A DNA stretch of 64,000 nt, taken from Fragum whitleyi. Taxonomy: Eukaryota; Mollusca; Bivalvia; Cardiida; Cardiidae. Under the pieces are notes generated by a model. The model was not told where the DNA came from and did no database searches. It saw only the letters and a list, made by a program, of their open reading frames with translations. Positions 30,823 through 42,669 of the stretch are shown piece after piece. Location of the stretch: positions 44,739,915 to 44,803,914 of the forward strand of contig OX411555.1 of assembly GCA_948146395.1 (NCBI GenBank), given 5' to 3'. The position numbers and the translations under genes are program-made. Each line of letters opens with the position of its first letter. The first letter of the stretch is position 1.

Positions 30823-31223
30823 CAGTTAGTTACATCGTAAAATTGACATTCACCTCAAACAAACCCATTCAAAATCGCTCACTCTGTACTCCATTCATCC
30901 ATTCCAAGCACTCACTCAAACATTTTAAAAACGCCACAAAGTCACTAAAAAGATAATATAGCTAGTAAAAAATCGCGATATCACTGACATAATTGAAATT
31001 TTTAGCGTCTGATATGTTCTTGAAGAAATAGAAAGCTATTTATAAAACTTGATTGCATGTTTTATTGAAGGTGGGTAATAAGTATCGCTAGTTTTGTTCA
31101 TCCTGAACAAAATAAGCGACATTGGAGTACCTTCCATTTTATATCACCCTAAACTGTCCCCAGACACTCATTCAAGTTCATTCCAAATCATTGATTTTGT
31201 CAATTTTACGATGTTGTAAACTG
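30823..31223 (+). mobile_element. CAGTTAAC-family MITE, complete, TA-flanked (401 bp)
   Basis: CAGTTAGTTACATCGTAAAA left, CAGTTTACAACATCGTAAAA inverted right, TA on both sides (30821-30822, 31224-31225). Conserved block AAATCGCGATATCACTGACA; palindrome degraded (GGTGGGTAATAAGTATCGCT/AGCGACATTGGAGTACC). Confidence 0.9.
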
Positions 31224-31544
31224 TATTTTCTGTAGTTTGTCGAGTGTTTCCGATTGCTGCAAGACATTTCGAAAAGTGACCGGAAGAGACCGGGTTTTTT
31301 CCGTTTCCGATTACAATTGATAACAATTTCCCGTCATTTGCAAGCGATCTTGCAAAATTCAAATCACTCGTGTATATGCAAATTCTCAGAGCAACGAATG
31401 ATGATCTGCGAAATTTGAGGCTGCAGTATCACGAAAAAAGTGTTAAGTTGCGTTTTTTCTTCAAGCGAATGAATTAATCGAAGTACCCTAAGAAGCCGAA
31501 CTACCTATAAAATGACCCAAAATTACTATGCTTACGTCCAAGGT

Positions 31545-31605
31545 ACTTTCCAGTTTACGGAAAAGTCCGAGCGATGTTCCGAATGTGAGTGTTGCATGTT
31601 AAACT
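31545..31605 (-). mobile_element. Fragment of the foldback element duplicated at 35.8-37.4 kb
   Basis: CAGTTTACGGAAAAGTCCGA and GCGATGTTCCGAATG match 36431-36460. Confidence 0.5.
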
Positions 31606-31944
31606 TTACAAAAGCATGTGTGGGACCGATGGGTAATGCATTTATACGAAAATAAATTATTGTCAACCTTCGTATGAAAAGGCTTATAAGTAACATATTG
31701 TTTGATATACGCGTTAATGATGGGAAATACTTAATTATGTAGGTCAATTTAAAGTGCAAAACGTTTCTCAATACGGAAGTATATTATCCCCGCATCATTT
31801 GTACCCTTTACATTCATAATAAAGATTTTTGTACCATAAAATAAAGACCCCGATCATACTGCACGACAGCAATGGCTGATACGAGTCTTTTTCCTTCGCG
31901 TGGACTTGTTTGAAACACAATGTACGGGCTCTTTTGTCTTCAAC

Positions 31945-31964
31945 TCTCTATCTCCCTCTCTCTC

Positions 31965-32019
<55 letters not shown>

Positions 32020-32036
32020 GTCTCTCTCTGTCTCTC

Positions 32037-32102
<66 letters not shown>

Positions 32103-32211
32103 CCCTCTCTCTTCCCCCTCTCTCTCTCCCTCTCTCTCTCTCTCTCTCCCTCTCTCTCCCCCCTCTCTCTCTCTGTCTCTCTCTCTCTCTCTCTTTCTCT
32201 CTCTGTCTCTC

Positions 32212-32256
<45 letters not shown>

Positions 32257-32311
32257 GTGTCTCTCTCTTCCCCTCTCTGTCTCTCTCTCTCTATCTCTCT
32301 CTGTCTGTTTG

Positions 32312-32393
<82 letters not shown>

Positions 32394-32397
32394 TCGT
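31945..32397. repeat. Compound (TC)n microsatellite, ~450 bp
   Basis: CT dinucleotides with TCTG, CCCC and TTTC interruptions, and a (TGTC)n core near 32212-32238. All open frames across it (up to 192 codons of Arg-Glu or Ser-Leu) are products of the repeat. Confidence 0.97.
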
Positions 32398-32927
32398 ATC
32401 TTAGAATTACCGTTATTAATTAATGATAACACATTAAAAAAATAGAATTGGTGATTTTATGTAAAAATATAATTAACCAGGGCTGATTTCTTATAACGCC
32501 CTAGATTTCAGAAAACATTAAATATGTTGATTGATCTCTGTTGCTCCAAATCCGTTTTTAAACAAAAATCAACCGACCCGTATCGTCACAAGCCCGTCGT
32601 CGACAATGTATGCGTTGGTGCTGGCGTCGCGACAACTATGAAACTAGCAGTCATGATTGAAGATAGTTGCCCGAAACTTTGCATTAGGTGGAAATTTTCA
32701 TAGAAGGTAATATCAAATATTAATACTTATTAAGTCGACAGCTTCAAATATTTTTTTTTGTGAGAGATGGGTCCCTTTTTCGACTCAAAATCAAAGAGCC
32801 TATCTATAAAGGCGAGCCTAGCATCCGGACATTGTGGTATTTTTGCTTAAAATACCTCTCTTTTACTATGCTACAAGATTGTTTTCTGAATTTGAAAGGG
32901 CAATAACACCTTTCAAAATGGATATTT

Positions 32928-33485
32928 CAGTCAAACGTGTTAGAGCGACCACGTCTATTAAGCGACCATTTTAATTAAGCGACCGTTTTCAAAATCCACT
33001 TTCTTTAAATCGAAATATCTTAAAAAGTAGAAATCAGTGGTGTAAGAAATCTTTTTCATGAACCCTATGTTGTTTAAATTCTCAAGAATCGTCTCTAACA
33101 GCAAAGGATTTTTGAGAATGTCGCAATTATATACATTTCAATTAAATTATCATTCTTATTTGTGTTGATTGATTGAATGGAGTTTAACGCCGCTTTCATC
33201 ATTTCAGTTATATCGCGGCGACTGGAGCACCTAACAATGGATTCCTGGTATTTTTTTCACCAGTACAACCATCACATTCTTTCCTAGCCTCCAGCCGCTA
33301 TCTCTTATAGGTCTACGACTATCAACCCATTGGTGAGAGAAAAAAAAGTCGGAAAGAATGAGTGCCGCCGTCGGGGATCGAGCCCGGATTCTTACTTGTA
33401 AACAAACCGTGTATTCAGCGACCATTCTCTTAAAAGACCGCTTTTTGATGGTCCCGTTCGTGGTCGCTCAATTCAAGTTTTACTG
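32928..33485. mobile_element. CAGTCAAAC/AAGCGACC element, with SINE insert
   Basis: CAGTCAAACGTGTTAGAGCG left and CAGTAAAACTTGAATTGAGC inverted right, both leading into CGACCACG; repeated subterminal AAGCGACC. TA follows the right end (33486-33487). The sister copy is 46043-46388. Confidence 0.75.
33159..33387 (-). mobile_element. SINE, truncated in the B box, with ATTCTTA target duplication
   Basis: Minus orientation: B-box remnant CCGGGCTCGATCCC, core, GGTGCTCCAGTCGCCGCG, GAAAGCGGCGTTAAACTCC and CCATTCAATCAATCAA tail. ATTCTTA flanks both sides (33152-33158 and 33388-33394). The paralogous block at 46291-46297 keeps a single ATTCTTA: an empty site. Confidence 0.93.
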
Positions 33486-33724
33486 TATTCGAAATGCGAA
33501 TATTTGCAAGTGCTTGTTCTAATTTCTTTCTAATTGATTATACATGTGTGTATCTTTTTGTTGTTACATTGGCTTCACTTTATGTAAAAACATTGTTGTA
33601 TGAATATATTTGTAAAGCCCGGTGGCCGTTTATCAATAAAATTTTGAATCTTGAATCTTGAATAAATCAACTTTCAGGGTTCAAGTAGAACGTTTTTGCG
33701 GAACGGGGCATATATAGACCTATG

Positions 33725-33980
33725 TGACCTGTCAAATGAAAAGGGGCCTTTCGGCAACTCTATCAAAAGTATTTCAAAAAGAAATTTGGTCCAGCATATG
33801 TCAATTACAAGTCGCATTTCTAAAGTTCTTAAACAGAAAGGCAGAGTGGTCATTATAGACTCAGAAAATCGGCCAAATTTGAAAAGTTTCGATCCTAGTC
33901 AGCCTGTGCCTCAACGCGCCTTCCGAATGGAATCGACTCTTCGCGCACTACCCAGGTAGTCACTTGTCGCGTAACAGGTC
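33725..33980. mobile_element. GACCCGTCA-family MITE in duplicated block, copy 1
   Basis: GACCTGTCAAATGAAAAGGG left, GACCTGTTACGCGACAAGTG inverted right; inner GATCCTAGTCAGCCTGTGCC. The sister copy is 46500-46752. Confidence 0.8.
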
Positions 33981-34380
33981 AAAATGATAATCACAAACGG
34001 GTGATGGTGCAGAACAGTAAGATATATTATCCAACTGAATTGTTCAATTTGTCAATTGGTTTAATTTTTGTCAGTGGAGATCGAATAATATTTTTCGTAA
34101 TGTTGATTTTATAAAGGGATGTAACCCTGTTTTATGATTGTTTCAGGGATTGGATTAACTCCCCTGTAGTTGGGAATCATTGCCAGTCGTTCTTAAAATA
34201 CTCAATGCAAAGATATTCCTATGTCTATATTACTCATCCTACATTTCGTCAGTGTAGTTCCAAAACCATGTAGGCTAACTGTAGTGTAAATAACACTGAT
34301 AATACACTACCAAAACCTAAAAAATCTTAGTGCGGTTTGTTCTTGCTCGCCATGGAAGCTTTTTATATACTGGGCAAAAC

Positions 34381-35775
34381 AGTAACGGATTAAAACTTGA
34401 TTTATTCTTTTCTAAGAGATACACTCATTTTCAAAAGTAATTAAATTCTGTTGTATGCGTCCAGCTTCCCTAAGCATGATTTTATGAAAAGTAACGAAAC
34501 TTTATCAAAGACACGTCTTAATTAAAAGAAAACATAACATACCCTTAAATACAAATTGTAAATTGGTTTCACCAGTAACCCTGAATTTAAAGAATTCTTG
34601 CACTATGTCCGTAAAGCGACTGGCATCAGAGTCTGAGTTTTCATCTTGATCTCAATTATCCTTGTAAACATTTGTGAAATGATCAAACTATTCTTTAATT
34701 TTTAAATAACTTGTCAATGGTTTATTGTTAGAGATTTGTTTGAGTTAATAAATTCCATAGTATGAGGTCCTTTGTCAAGATAAAACAAAGTTGCATTGAA
34801 ATAGTTACAGTTAGCAAACACGTATGCCTATCATTAGTTTAAATGACGTTACCCCTTTGACTATATATATGACTTTATCTTTTGTATAACCTTTAATATG
34901 GTATAGACAAAAAGTATTATCAGAAGGATCTTTTTTTTCATATATTCGTAAAGCCTCCAACAATCATAATTCAAACGTCAGCAGGCAATCAAAACCTAAT
35001 AACTACTTTCCTTACACTATTTTGGTCAGTAAAAGATAGAAAATTTAAAACTTGAAACTGAAATTTGATCTTGCTAAGTGACTTTGACATAAAAGCCATG
35101 TATAATCATACATTTGGGACATACATTTTAAATATACATATAACTTTTGAATATATTTGTATGTTTCAATATATTTGTATATCAATTAACTGTGATAGAA
35201 GGCGAATATGCCGTCTGTGTCTTGTCCTTTCACTGCACGACAAGTGTAGTACAACCGTAGAAGCAAAAGACTTTTGTATAGTTGATAGTGGCAACGTGTA
35301 AAAGCCTAACCACATAGGTGGGCCTGGATTCAAGTATGACAGAAAGGTCCCAGTTCAACGCGGTACCAGTTAAAATGCTGAATTGGTCAACATTGTATAA
35401 CCGTGTATGTGTATTACCTAGACACGTAGTAGTAATGGGGATAGTAAAAAAGCCTATCAAAAAGCCAGGAAGCTCTTGTCTCCCTTAGACCGCGAGAAAA
35501 CACAATAGGGAATTGCCGCCTTTCCCTTATTTTTCTTTCGCGAAAGTTCAGTACGCGTGGGTAAAACTTGGTGGGCCTTTTCGAAATTAAAAGGGATATT
35601 TAGACATTCTGCAAATTGTATAGAATCCTTGTATCACGCCGTTTTCAAAATGCACTGTCGTCTGTCGGAAACAAGTCTTGAAAAAGAGGAACTTGAACGT
35701 CAGTACGCATTACATTTTTGAAAAACTATTAACATTCGACTGGATTGTTCTCATATAGTAGTACTCGTGAACGTA
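34381..35775. other. AT-rich stretch, no supported gene
   Basis: Only short chance frames (35065-35301 plus, 35460-35230 minus); no inverted ends, tandem repeats or splice-bounded exons noticed. Confidence 0.4.
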
Positions 35776-35777
35776 AA

Positions 35778-36594
35778 CGTCCTCCAAAATTGATTATGTT
35801 GCTAGGCACCAAAATTGTCTCGACTCAAACTTTTTATCCATAAACAACCACCCGAACATATTTTAAGATTAAAATCTGGAGGGAAAATATTATTATGTAT
35901 AAATTCCTACCTCCAGATCGATTGAATGTCCGAAAAAAAACGACAATCACAATATTTTTTGTAAATATCGATAATACTCAACCTGTCCACCATTTTTGCT
36001 TGCTATGCTACTCGCCTTCATTCGGAACACCACTCGGCCAATCTCACGATCAACCTCGGATGTATAAAGACGGACTATTTTTAAAAATTACGGGATATCT
36101 TGGAAAAACTCGATGACGTCACTTTAAATGGCGTTAGCCCTCGAAACTGTGAGTGAAAATATTCGACGTCGCCAACGATACTCGTTTAAGTCACTGACGT
36201 GAAACCATCGTATCCTCATGTAAATATCTTTAGATTCTTAAATAACTGCTGATTAATCTTAATTTTTGAGAATGATTCGTCATTCTCAAAAATTAAGACT
36301 TTTCAGCCGTTATTTACTGTAAAAGATATATCAATCTACAGTGCTAGTTTTTCTTACACTGTTTCCGCCTAACAAAATGCACGTTTTTGTTACATACTCA
36401 ACCGCCATATATACATCCGAGGTCTGTTGCAGTTTACGGAAATGGCCGAGTGATGTTCCGAATGACTCGCCTTGTTACGTTGCTCGCCGATTTTCACAAG
36501 CGCCCAAAATAGTCATCTCGTTCAGGATAAGAAATCAGGAATGCCATCGTCAAAGATTTTATTTAGTATAACATAGGTTAATGGTTCTATGATA
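35778..36594 (+). mobile_element. Foldback element, tandem unit 1 (817 bp)
   Basis: Arms CCTTCATTCGGAACACCACT...CCTCGGATGTATAAAGACGG (36013-36073) and, inverted, CGAGTCATTCGGAACATCAC...CCTCGGATGTATATATGGCG (36400-36470) face each other. The centre is a perfect hairpin, CTTAATTTTTGAGAATGA-TTCG-mirror (36258-36298). The element is followed directly by unit 2. Confidence 0.8.
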
Positions 36595-37374
36595 CGTCCA
36601 CCAAAAATGATTATGTTGCTAGGCACTAAAAGTGTCTCGACTCAAACTTTTTATCCATAAACAACCACCCGGACATATTTTAAGATTAAAATATGAAGGA
36701 AAAATATTATTATGTATAAATTCCACCCTCCAGATTGATTGAATGTCCGAAAAAAAAAAACGACAATCACAATATTTTTTTAAAGATCGATAATACTCAA
36801 CCTGTCCACCATTTTTGCTTGCTATGCTACTCGCCTTCATTCGGAATACCTCTCAGCCAATCTCACGATCAACCTCGGATGTATAAAGACGGACTATTTT
36901 TTTTAAAAAATTACGGGAGAACCTTGGAAAAACTCGATGACGTCACTTTAAATGGCGTTAGCCCTCGAAACTGTGAGTGAAAATATTCGACGTCGCCAAC
37001 GATACTCGTTTAAGTCACTGACGTGAAACCATCTTATCCTCAAATTAATATATTTAGATTCTTAAATAACTGCTGATAAATCTTAATTTTTGAGAATGAT
37101 TCGTCATTCTCAAAAATAAAGACTTTTCAGCTGTTATTTACTGTAAAAGATATAAATCTACAGTGCTAGTTTTTCTTACACTGTTTCCGCCTAAGAAAAT
37201 GCACGATTTTGTAACATACCCATCCGCCTTATATACATCCGAGGTCTGTTGCAGTTTACGGAAATGGCCGAGTGATGTTCCGAAAGACTCGCCTTGTTAC
37301 GTTGCTCGCCGATTTTCGCAAGCGCCCAAAATAGTCATCTCGTTCAGGATAAGAAATCAGGAATGCCATCGTCA

Positions 37375-37465
37375 AAGATCGCCAACGCTTTGCTTTCATA
37401 AACGCAGGACTGGAAAACGCTCGCTAAAGTTCGCTTGCGCTTTGCTTTCTTGAAAGCAGGACAGG
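37375..37465. mobile_element. CGCTTTGC/AACGCTCGC foldback fragment
   Basis: GCTTTGCTTTCATAAACGCA, GGACTGGAAAACGCTCGC and GCTTTCTTGAAAGCAGGACA are related to 57541-57668 and 55935-56071. Confidence 0.5.
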
Positions 37466-37547
37466 TTTTGTTTACAGTAATTTGAAATAACTACACGAAA
37501 CAGGCCTAGCACCGGTCAAGTTTCGAGAATATCCATAGGATATGATA

Positions 37548-37850
37548 CAGTTAACAACATCATAAAATTGTGAAGTTGAATGATTTTAAATGATAATGAA
37601 ATGGAATCGAATAAGTGTGAAGAGATATTTTGAGTGAATTTAATGGGAGGTAATCCAATGTCGCTTCTTTTTGTTAAAAAGGATAAACAAAATAAGCGAT
37701 ATTTATTACACCCCCGCCTTTAACACAATTAACATACGCGTTCTATGAATAGCTTCCTATTTCTCCAAGACCCATTAAGACGCTTATCATTTCAATTATG
37801 TCGGTGAAATCGCGATTTATTTTATTTACTATAATAGTTTAAATGTAGAC
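37548..37850 (-). mobile_element. CAGTTAAC-family MITE, partial
   Basis: TA|CAGTTAACAACATCATAAAA start, GGGAGGTAATCCAATGTCGC, and the GGTGAAATCGCGATTTATTT block; the far end is missing. It stands just left of the (TTC)n dispersed repeat, as another partial copy does at 50326. Confidence 0.8.
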
Positions 37851-37924
37851 TCTTTTAAAAACTAAAATAAAAAAATATTACTCTGAATTTCAGTTCGTGC
37901 CTCCTTACCATCTATCATTTTGAT

Positions 37925-38760
37925 TTTCATGCCTTTTATCAATGTTTTTATTTAGTATAACATAGGTTAATGGTTCTATGATATTGATACCTCGTTCATA
38001 TCAGATATGCCAATCTCCAGTGACATTGCTTATCTCACATGTCTAGATAACGGTTGATAATAGTAGATGACGAAGATTTTCCTGAAATATGAGAACCAAA
38101 TGATTATTGCATGATTAATGAAACGTTGCTTGGTAACAAATAGGTCGAAAATACGGCTTGTTTCATCTGAAGCATAGATGTTTTAGTGGTCATCATGTTA
38201 TAAATAACTTTTCACGTATTTCTTCTTCTAGTTCTTGTTCTTGTTCTTCTTCTTCTTCTTTTTCTTCTCTGTGCGGGGGTGAAATTGAGTGAGGTGGGGT
38301 GAGCGAGTGGAGGACGGAGGGGGTTTGTCGTTTTTGTAGATTTTGTCTTTTTCGGAAATGTAGAAAGTCATAGTTTATGAAAGCCGAAATAAAATATACA
38401 CACGTAGTTAAGCAAAGATGAAACATGTAATAACGAGAAAACATGTCGCACGTACTTTAAAATCACGTACATGCTTTAAAAATCGCAATTGCGTGAAGCA
38501 AACACGTACGTGCGAGAAAAAAAGAGTACAAAAGCGAATATTTCCATGACTAAGACACGTTGAAACACGTATTTACAAGAAGAAAGTCGCACCTACGCAG
38601 AAAAGGGCATCGTGCGTGTATTAAACCGTTTTAAGAACGCGTTAGTACGTAAAATAAAGTCGCAAAAAAGCAAAACATGTATTAACGTATTTTAAGGAAA
38701 CGTTTTAAAACGTACATACAAGGAAAAAAAGTCGCACAACAGCGAAAAATACTCACGTGT
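37925..38760 (+). repeat. Dispersed repeat R6 with (TTC)n, copy 1
   Basis: GATATTGATACCTCGTTCAT, CAGATATGCCAATCTCCAGT, GCATGATTAATGAAACGTTG, TTGGTAACAAATAGGTCGAA, a short imperfect TTC tract (38219-38275) and an ACGTA-rich end recur at 50485-51310. Confidence 0.8.
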
Positions 38761-39110
38761 TTTACTCCCGTAATCACGTAATGGGGCTGTCACACCACAG
38801 CGTATAGCACTAACGTATGTCAACGTATGCTCATACGCTTGCATACGCTGATATACGCTAGGCATTCGTTAGTCAAAAGTCGTGTACGCTACAAGTACGC
38901 TGGCACACGTTGGTATACGTTCTTAAACACTGAAGCCAGAAAATAATTTTAAACATATTTTAAAAAATGTTCAGCGTATTCCAGCGTATAAAATATACGC
39001 TAATCATACGGTATACATACGGTCAATACGCTAGAGTGTCGCCAGAGGTACGTTAATCATCATTTGAGTACGCTTGTCACACGCTGGCTGAAAATACACG
39101 TAGTCATTTT
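38440..39110. repeat. ACGTA/TACGCT-rich degenerate array
   Basis: Dozens of overlapping CACGTA, ACGTACGTG and, from 38800, TACGCT/CATACGCT motifs at irregular 10-30-base spacing. CpG is far denser than elsewhere in the window. No fixed period; no open frame. Confidence 0.6.
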
Positions 39111-41870
39111 AGCTGTTATACAGGTCCCACCCCTCCGGCATTCTCCTTTTTTAGCTTGTTTTTTTTCTGGAGAGAGGATTTGGAATAGGCTTAACTTCGG
39201 ATGAAGGAGAAGAGTCATGAGATCTGATAGTCAGGGGAGAGAAAACGAGACATGTGCAGTACACCTTCAGCGTGTTTTTTTTTTTTTGTTTTTGTTTTTT
39301 TTACTTACGGTTATGTCACGTTCTTTTTTAACATGCCATATCGAGTCTGCGGACAGAGCAATAGCTTTAGATTTCCTCTTCCGCGTAAATCTTTTTCCAC
39401 TACTCATCGAAGGTCAAAAGAGCTGTGGCGACGACGTGTTTTTCGTCCGTACTCGTGTGTCTGTCTGTCCTTTCGTACATTTTATCTCGTAATCGCAAAA
39501 TAGTTTACAGTGTTTCTTTTATTACCTACCAACAGATTAACTTAGGTCGTTCATTTGATTGTGCAACTGGAAAGGGACTGGGTTCTTCAAGTAGCATGAG
39601 AATGAGCGTCTTTTGAAAATTTGAAAAACTACAATCTTCAGTGCGGTAGTGTTTACAGTTTTTCACCGAGTTCTTTCTAAACATACACAGAATAATCTAA
39701 CTATCTACCAAAATGAACGTTGCTTTCGAAATAGGGTCAGGTCCTTCAAGTTTCATGGGAAATGGGAAATATAAAATCTCAAACCAAATATCCTCATTAT
39801 CTCAATGTAGTCCACAGTTTACATTGAATTCTTCGGCCATATGTATGTGCTATGAAAGGAAGAGTGTTTATTTCGAAGAAGAGCACAACCCCTAAGAACT
39901 GTTCCAACGGACAAATATCTCTGCATGAAAACATGTTAAGGATTCGCAATGAAATCACAGTCACGATTTCTGTACTTACGGAAAACAAAAACGCTACACC
40001 TTTCAAAATAATGCGTGATCTTTTATGCATGGAATTTTTAAAAATACAAGTGTAGCTTATACAATCTGATACTCTGCATAATCCCTTACTTTTAATATCT
40101 TACCCTACAAATAACAAGAACTTTGAAGATTAAGGTATCCCGACACAATTTGACACTTGTTCCAATCTTTATTAAATTGATATATTTCGTAGAGTGTACC
40201 TTTACGATAATTTGACAAAAAAAATCAGCATAGCTTTCCATGCATTTTTCGGAGAAAATTGGATTTTTTGAAACACCATATTTTCTTGCAAAAATGCTGA
40301 GAAACGGACGATAAGAAGCCGAATGATGGCCTTCAATGTTAGTGAGTTTGTATACATGATTCGTTGAATACAAGGAATTGTAAAATATTGGATAAGTAAC
40401 ATTTACAGGACGAAAATGCAGGAAAAAAACGTTCTCAAAAAAATACTCTTTTATTCACCGAAATCTAATTTTTATTTTAAAATCAACAAAAATAATATAC
40501 CTTCAATAAATACAGTTGAAAATATATGATAGAAATTTAGTTTTAAATAAGAAGTTTCAGAAAAGGTAAAATTAAATGGGTGTATCCAGGCATTTTTGGC
40601 CACTTTGCTCTACAAGAAATCACCAGCCCTCCGAATTCAGGCGCTCACCTATCTTCGTATTCAGGTAATAAATATCCATAAGACAAGAGTTTGAAAACAT
40701 TTGCTGTAATAGAAAGCATGAACCTCATTAATATTTAGGTAATTGATATTTAAGTTTCAATCACTGATAATCCAGGCATGTAGAAAGCAATTTAAGTGGA
40801 TGTTGGGTTAGATGAAGACTCGTTTCTTTCGGGTTCTTTTTTCATTACAAGACAAAATAAAATTTCGATTTCTACACCTGTAATAATTACTGAGAAGGAA
40901 GGGGACTTCTTCTTCTATACTTTTACCAAGGAAAATACATCTGCAAGAAAAAATATATTTATAATCAGCCCAATCATCATGCATATCAGTCATAAGATGA
41001 TGCATTTCAGGAAACAAACTTGAAGCGTCTGTGATATACTCAATATCTAAGTGCCATCTTTTGAATTTGCTAGAAAATATATTCAAATGACAAAAGACAT
41101 TTGAAAGGTAATGCCATGGCAGAGAAAGGTCAGGTTATAACATTATTAGAAAAGAAAAACTTGCTTGCAACAAGAGTCTTCTCACTTTTCAACAAAATAT
41201 CCCATTTTTTCATGACGTACGCAATGAAAGAAATAAACGTTACTCATTTAAGCTTCTTTGGCAATGTTAAAAACCAAGTTTTATTCCAATAGACCTTGTA
41301 GAAACAAGTTCTTGTAACGTTGGAAAGGAAAATAATCCGGTGAATCTATATTACACAATTTTCAAGAGGGTTTACAATTTTAACCTTAGTATAAATAATT
41401 TTCAGTTCATTGCAATATGATTTCAAAACAAAATTACAATAATGTTAGAATACCAAAAGGCACGAACCTTCAATATAAAAAAATAAGAACTTTAAAAACT
41501 TTTCTTAAAGGGAGGTAATATGTTCTCGGAAATTCGAGTTAAGGTTTCCATTGGTGTCCGATAGCCTTAAAGGAAAATTAGAAGTACTGTGTGTCATTTT
41601 CAAAAGTAAAGGCAATAAAAGCTTTTAGATTGCGTTTCATATTGGCAATTCATGCAATATCAAACAATAATTCAAATTGAATGAATTGGTATTAGATTTC
41701 CTCGCTATTTGCACAACTAAAAATAAAAAAAAACGAAAAAATATATGTTACGGTGCATGTTACAGTATAGTAACTACACCACTGATAGAGGTTACTGATT
41801 CTTAATGGAATATATTTCTTTTGTATTATGTATTTGAATGGAATTTATTAGCTATTCTAGCAATGCTTTC
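39111..41870. other. AT-rich stretch with scraps of dispersed repeat
   Basis: 39737-39945 (GTCAGGTCCTTCAAGTTTCA, GAACTGTTCCAACGGACAAA, CATGAAAACATGTTAAGGAT) recurs partly and inverted at 43785-43850. 40205-40245 (AAAAAATCAGCATAGCTTTC) recurs at 55455-55495. No exon is supported. Confidence 0.45.
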
Positions 41871-41871
41871 C

Positions 41872-42330
41872 TGTCTGTCCGTATGTCCCGTATGTTAACT
41901 TATACTTATTTTCCTACGAGTGACCACAATCTATAACCGATTTACTTCAAACTTTCACATAATGATTATACCAACATCAGAATATTTTTGTTCGAAATTA
42001 ATTAAAAAAACATCAAATGAAAAGGAGCAGTACAGAAATTCAATTACAATATACTCGTTATAGCATTAGAGTCTACTGTTTTTGTCCAATTTGTTTCATG
42101 CTTTCACAGAATGATTGAATCAACATAAGAATTCGTCCTTTCGAAGTTATGCCAGGTCCGTCAAGTACCACGAGAAAATTGACATTTTGGGAATTGATTT
42201 AAAAAAATCCCTGCTATCGCAAAAAAGTCTACAGTTTTAATCTAATTTGATACAAACGTTAAATAAAGATTGTACCAATGAAATCATTGTTCCTTTTGAA
42301 AATAGGTCAGGGCGGTGAAGTGTTAATGGA
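41872..42330 (+). repeat. Diverged tandem dispersed repeat (~150-bp units)
   Basis: Units share ...TTTCACATAATGATTATACC / TTTCACAGAATGATTGAATC / ACAAACGTTAAATAAAGATT and GCCAGGTCCGTCAAGTACCA / GTCAGGGCGGTGAAGTGTTA. The layout resembles the 177-bp array at 44.2 kb. Confidence 0.5.
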
Positions 42331-42477
42331 AAAGGGGCATTGTGATAATTGGTGAAATTATTCCAAATCGTGACACTAAACTGACTTTGGATAGATGGTT
42401 TCCCCTTAAGTATTTTAAATAACACGTGACTATATCTTATACAGCCATTGGCTTTACACCATGCAAATAGTTCAAGA

Positions 42478-42668
42478 AATGATTCTTGAACGTCCTATAG
42501 CAATTAATGTGTGTTCAAGTACTAGTTCTAGAACTAGTATATGAGAACTGGTTCAATATCTAATACTAGAAGTTTAAGAACTCGTTTTAGAACTGGTTCA
42601 AGAGCTAGTTCGACTGTTCTTGAATTTCGAATTAACGTTCTAGAACGTCTAAACACAAGTTCTTAAAC
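42478..42668. repeat. GTTCTAGAACTAGTTC self-complementary array
   Basis: Short units AGAACTAGT, AGAACTGGTTCA, AGAGCTAGTTCGA, GTTCTTGAATTTCGA and GTTCTAGAACG alternate in both orientations over about 190 bases, so the region can form many alternative hairpins. Confidence 0.65.
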
Positions 42669-42669
42669 T

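Larger units (their letters stand above)
32480..34380 (+). repeat. Duplicated block, copy 1 (~1.9 kb)
   Basis: Matches 45230-47112: AAAACATTAAATATGTTGAT, GTGCTGGCGTCGCGACAA, GAGAGATGGGTCCCTTTTTC, the TA-flanked CAGTCAAAC element, a GACCCGTCA-family MITE, then AAGGGATGTAACCCTGTTTT, TCAGGGATTGGATTAA and TACATTTCGTCAGTGTAGTT. This copy has a SINE (33159-33387) that copy 2 lacks; copy 2 has about 400 other bases near 45540-45950. Confidence 0.85.
36595..37983 (+). mobile_element. Foldback element, tandem unit 2, with ~570-bp insert
   Basis: Repeats unit 1 base for base with few changes up to GCCATCGTCAAAGAT (37379). It is then interrupted by a CGCTTTGC-type foldback and a CAGTTAAC-family MITE, and resumes with TTTAGTATAACATAGGTTAA TGG (37948-37983), as at 36560-36590. 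Open frames shared by the two units (36735-36980, 37163-37453) are by-products of the duplication. Confidence 0.75.

Noticed and set aside
31168..31362. Minus frame with fairly coding-like sequence (GNGKNPVSSGHFSKC)
   Set aside because: Overlaps the end of a MITE and has no in-phase acceptor or donor; kept only as a note.
31854..32445. Open frames of up to 192 codons (Arg-Glu and Ser-Leu repeats)
   Set aside because: Products of a compound (TC)n microsatellite read in several frames; no start or splice context and no complexity.
36735..37453. Frames repeated at about 800-bp spacing, suggesting a duplicated gene
   Set aside because: They lie in the arms of the duplicated foldback element and are not bounded by splice or start signals.
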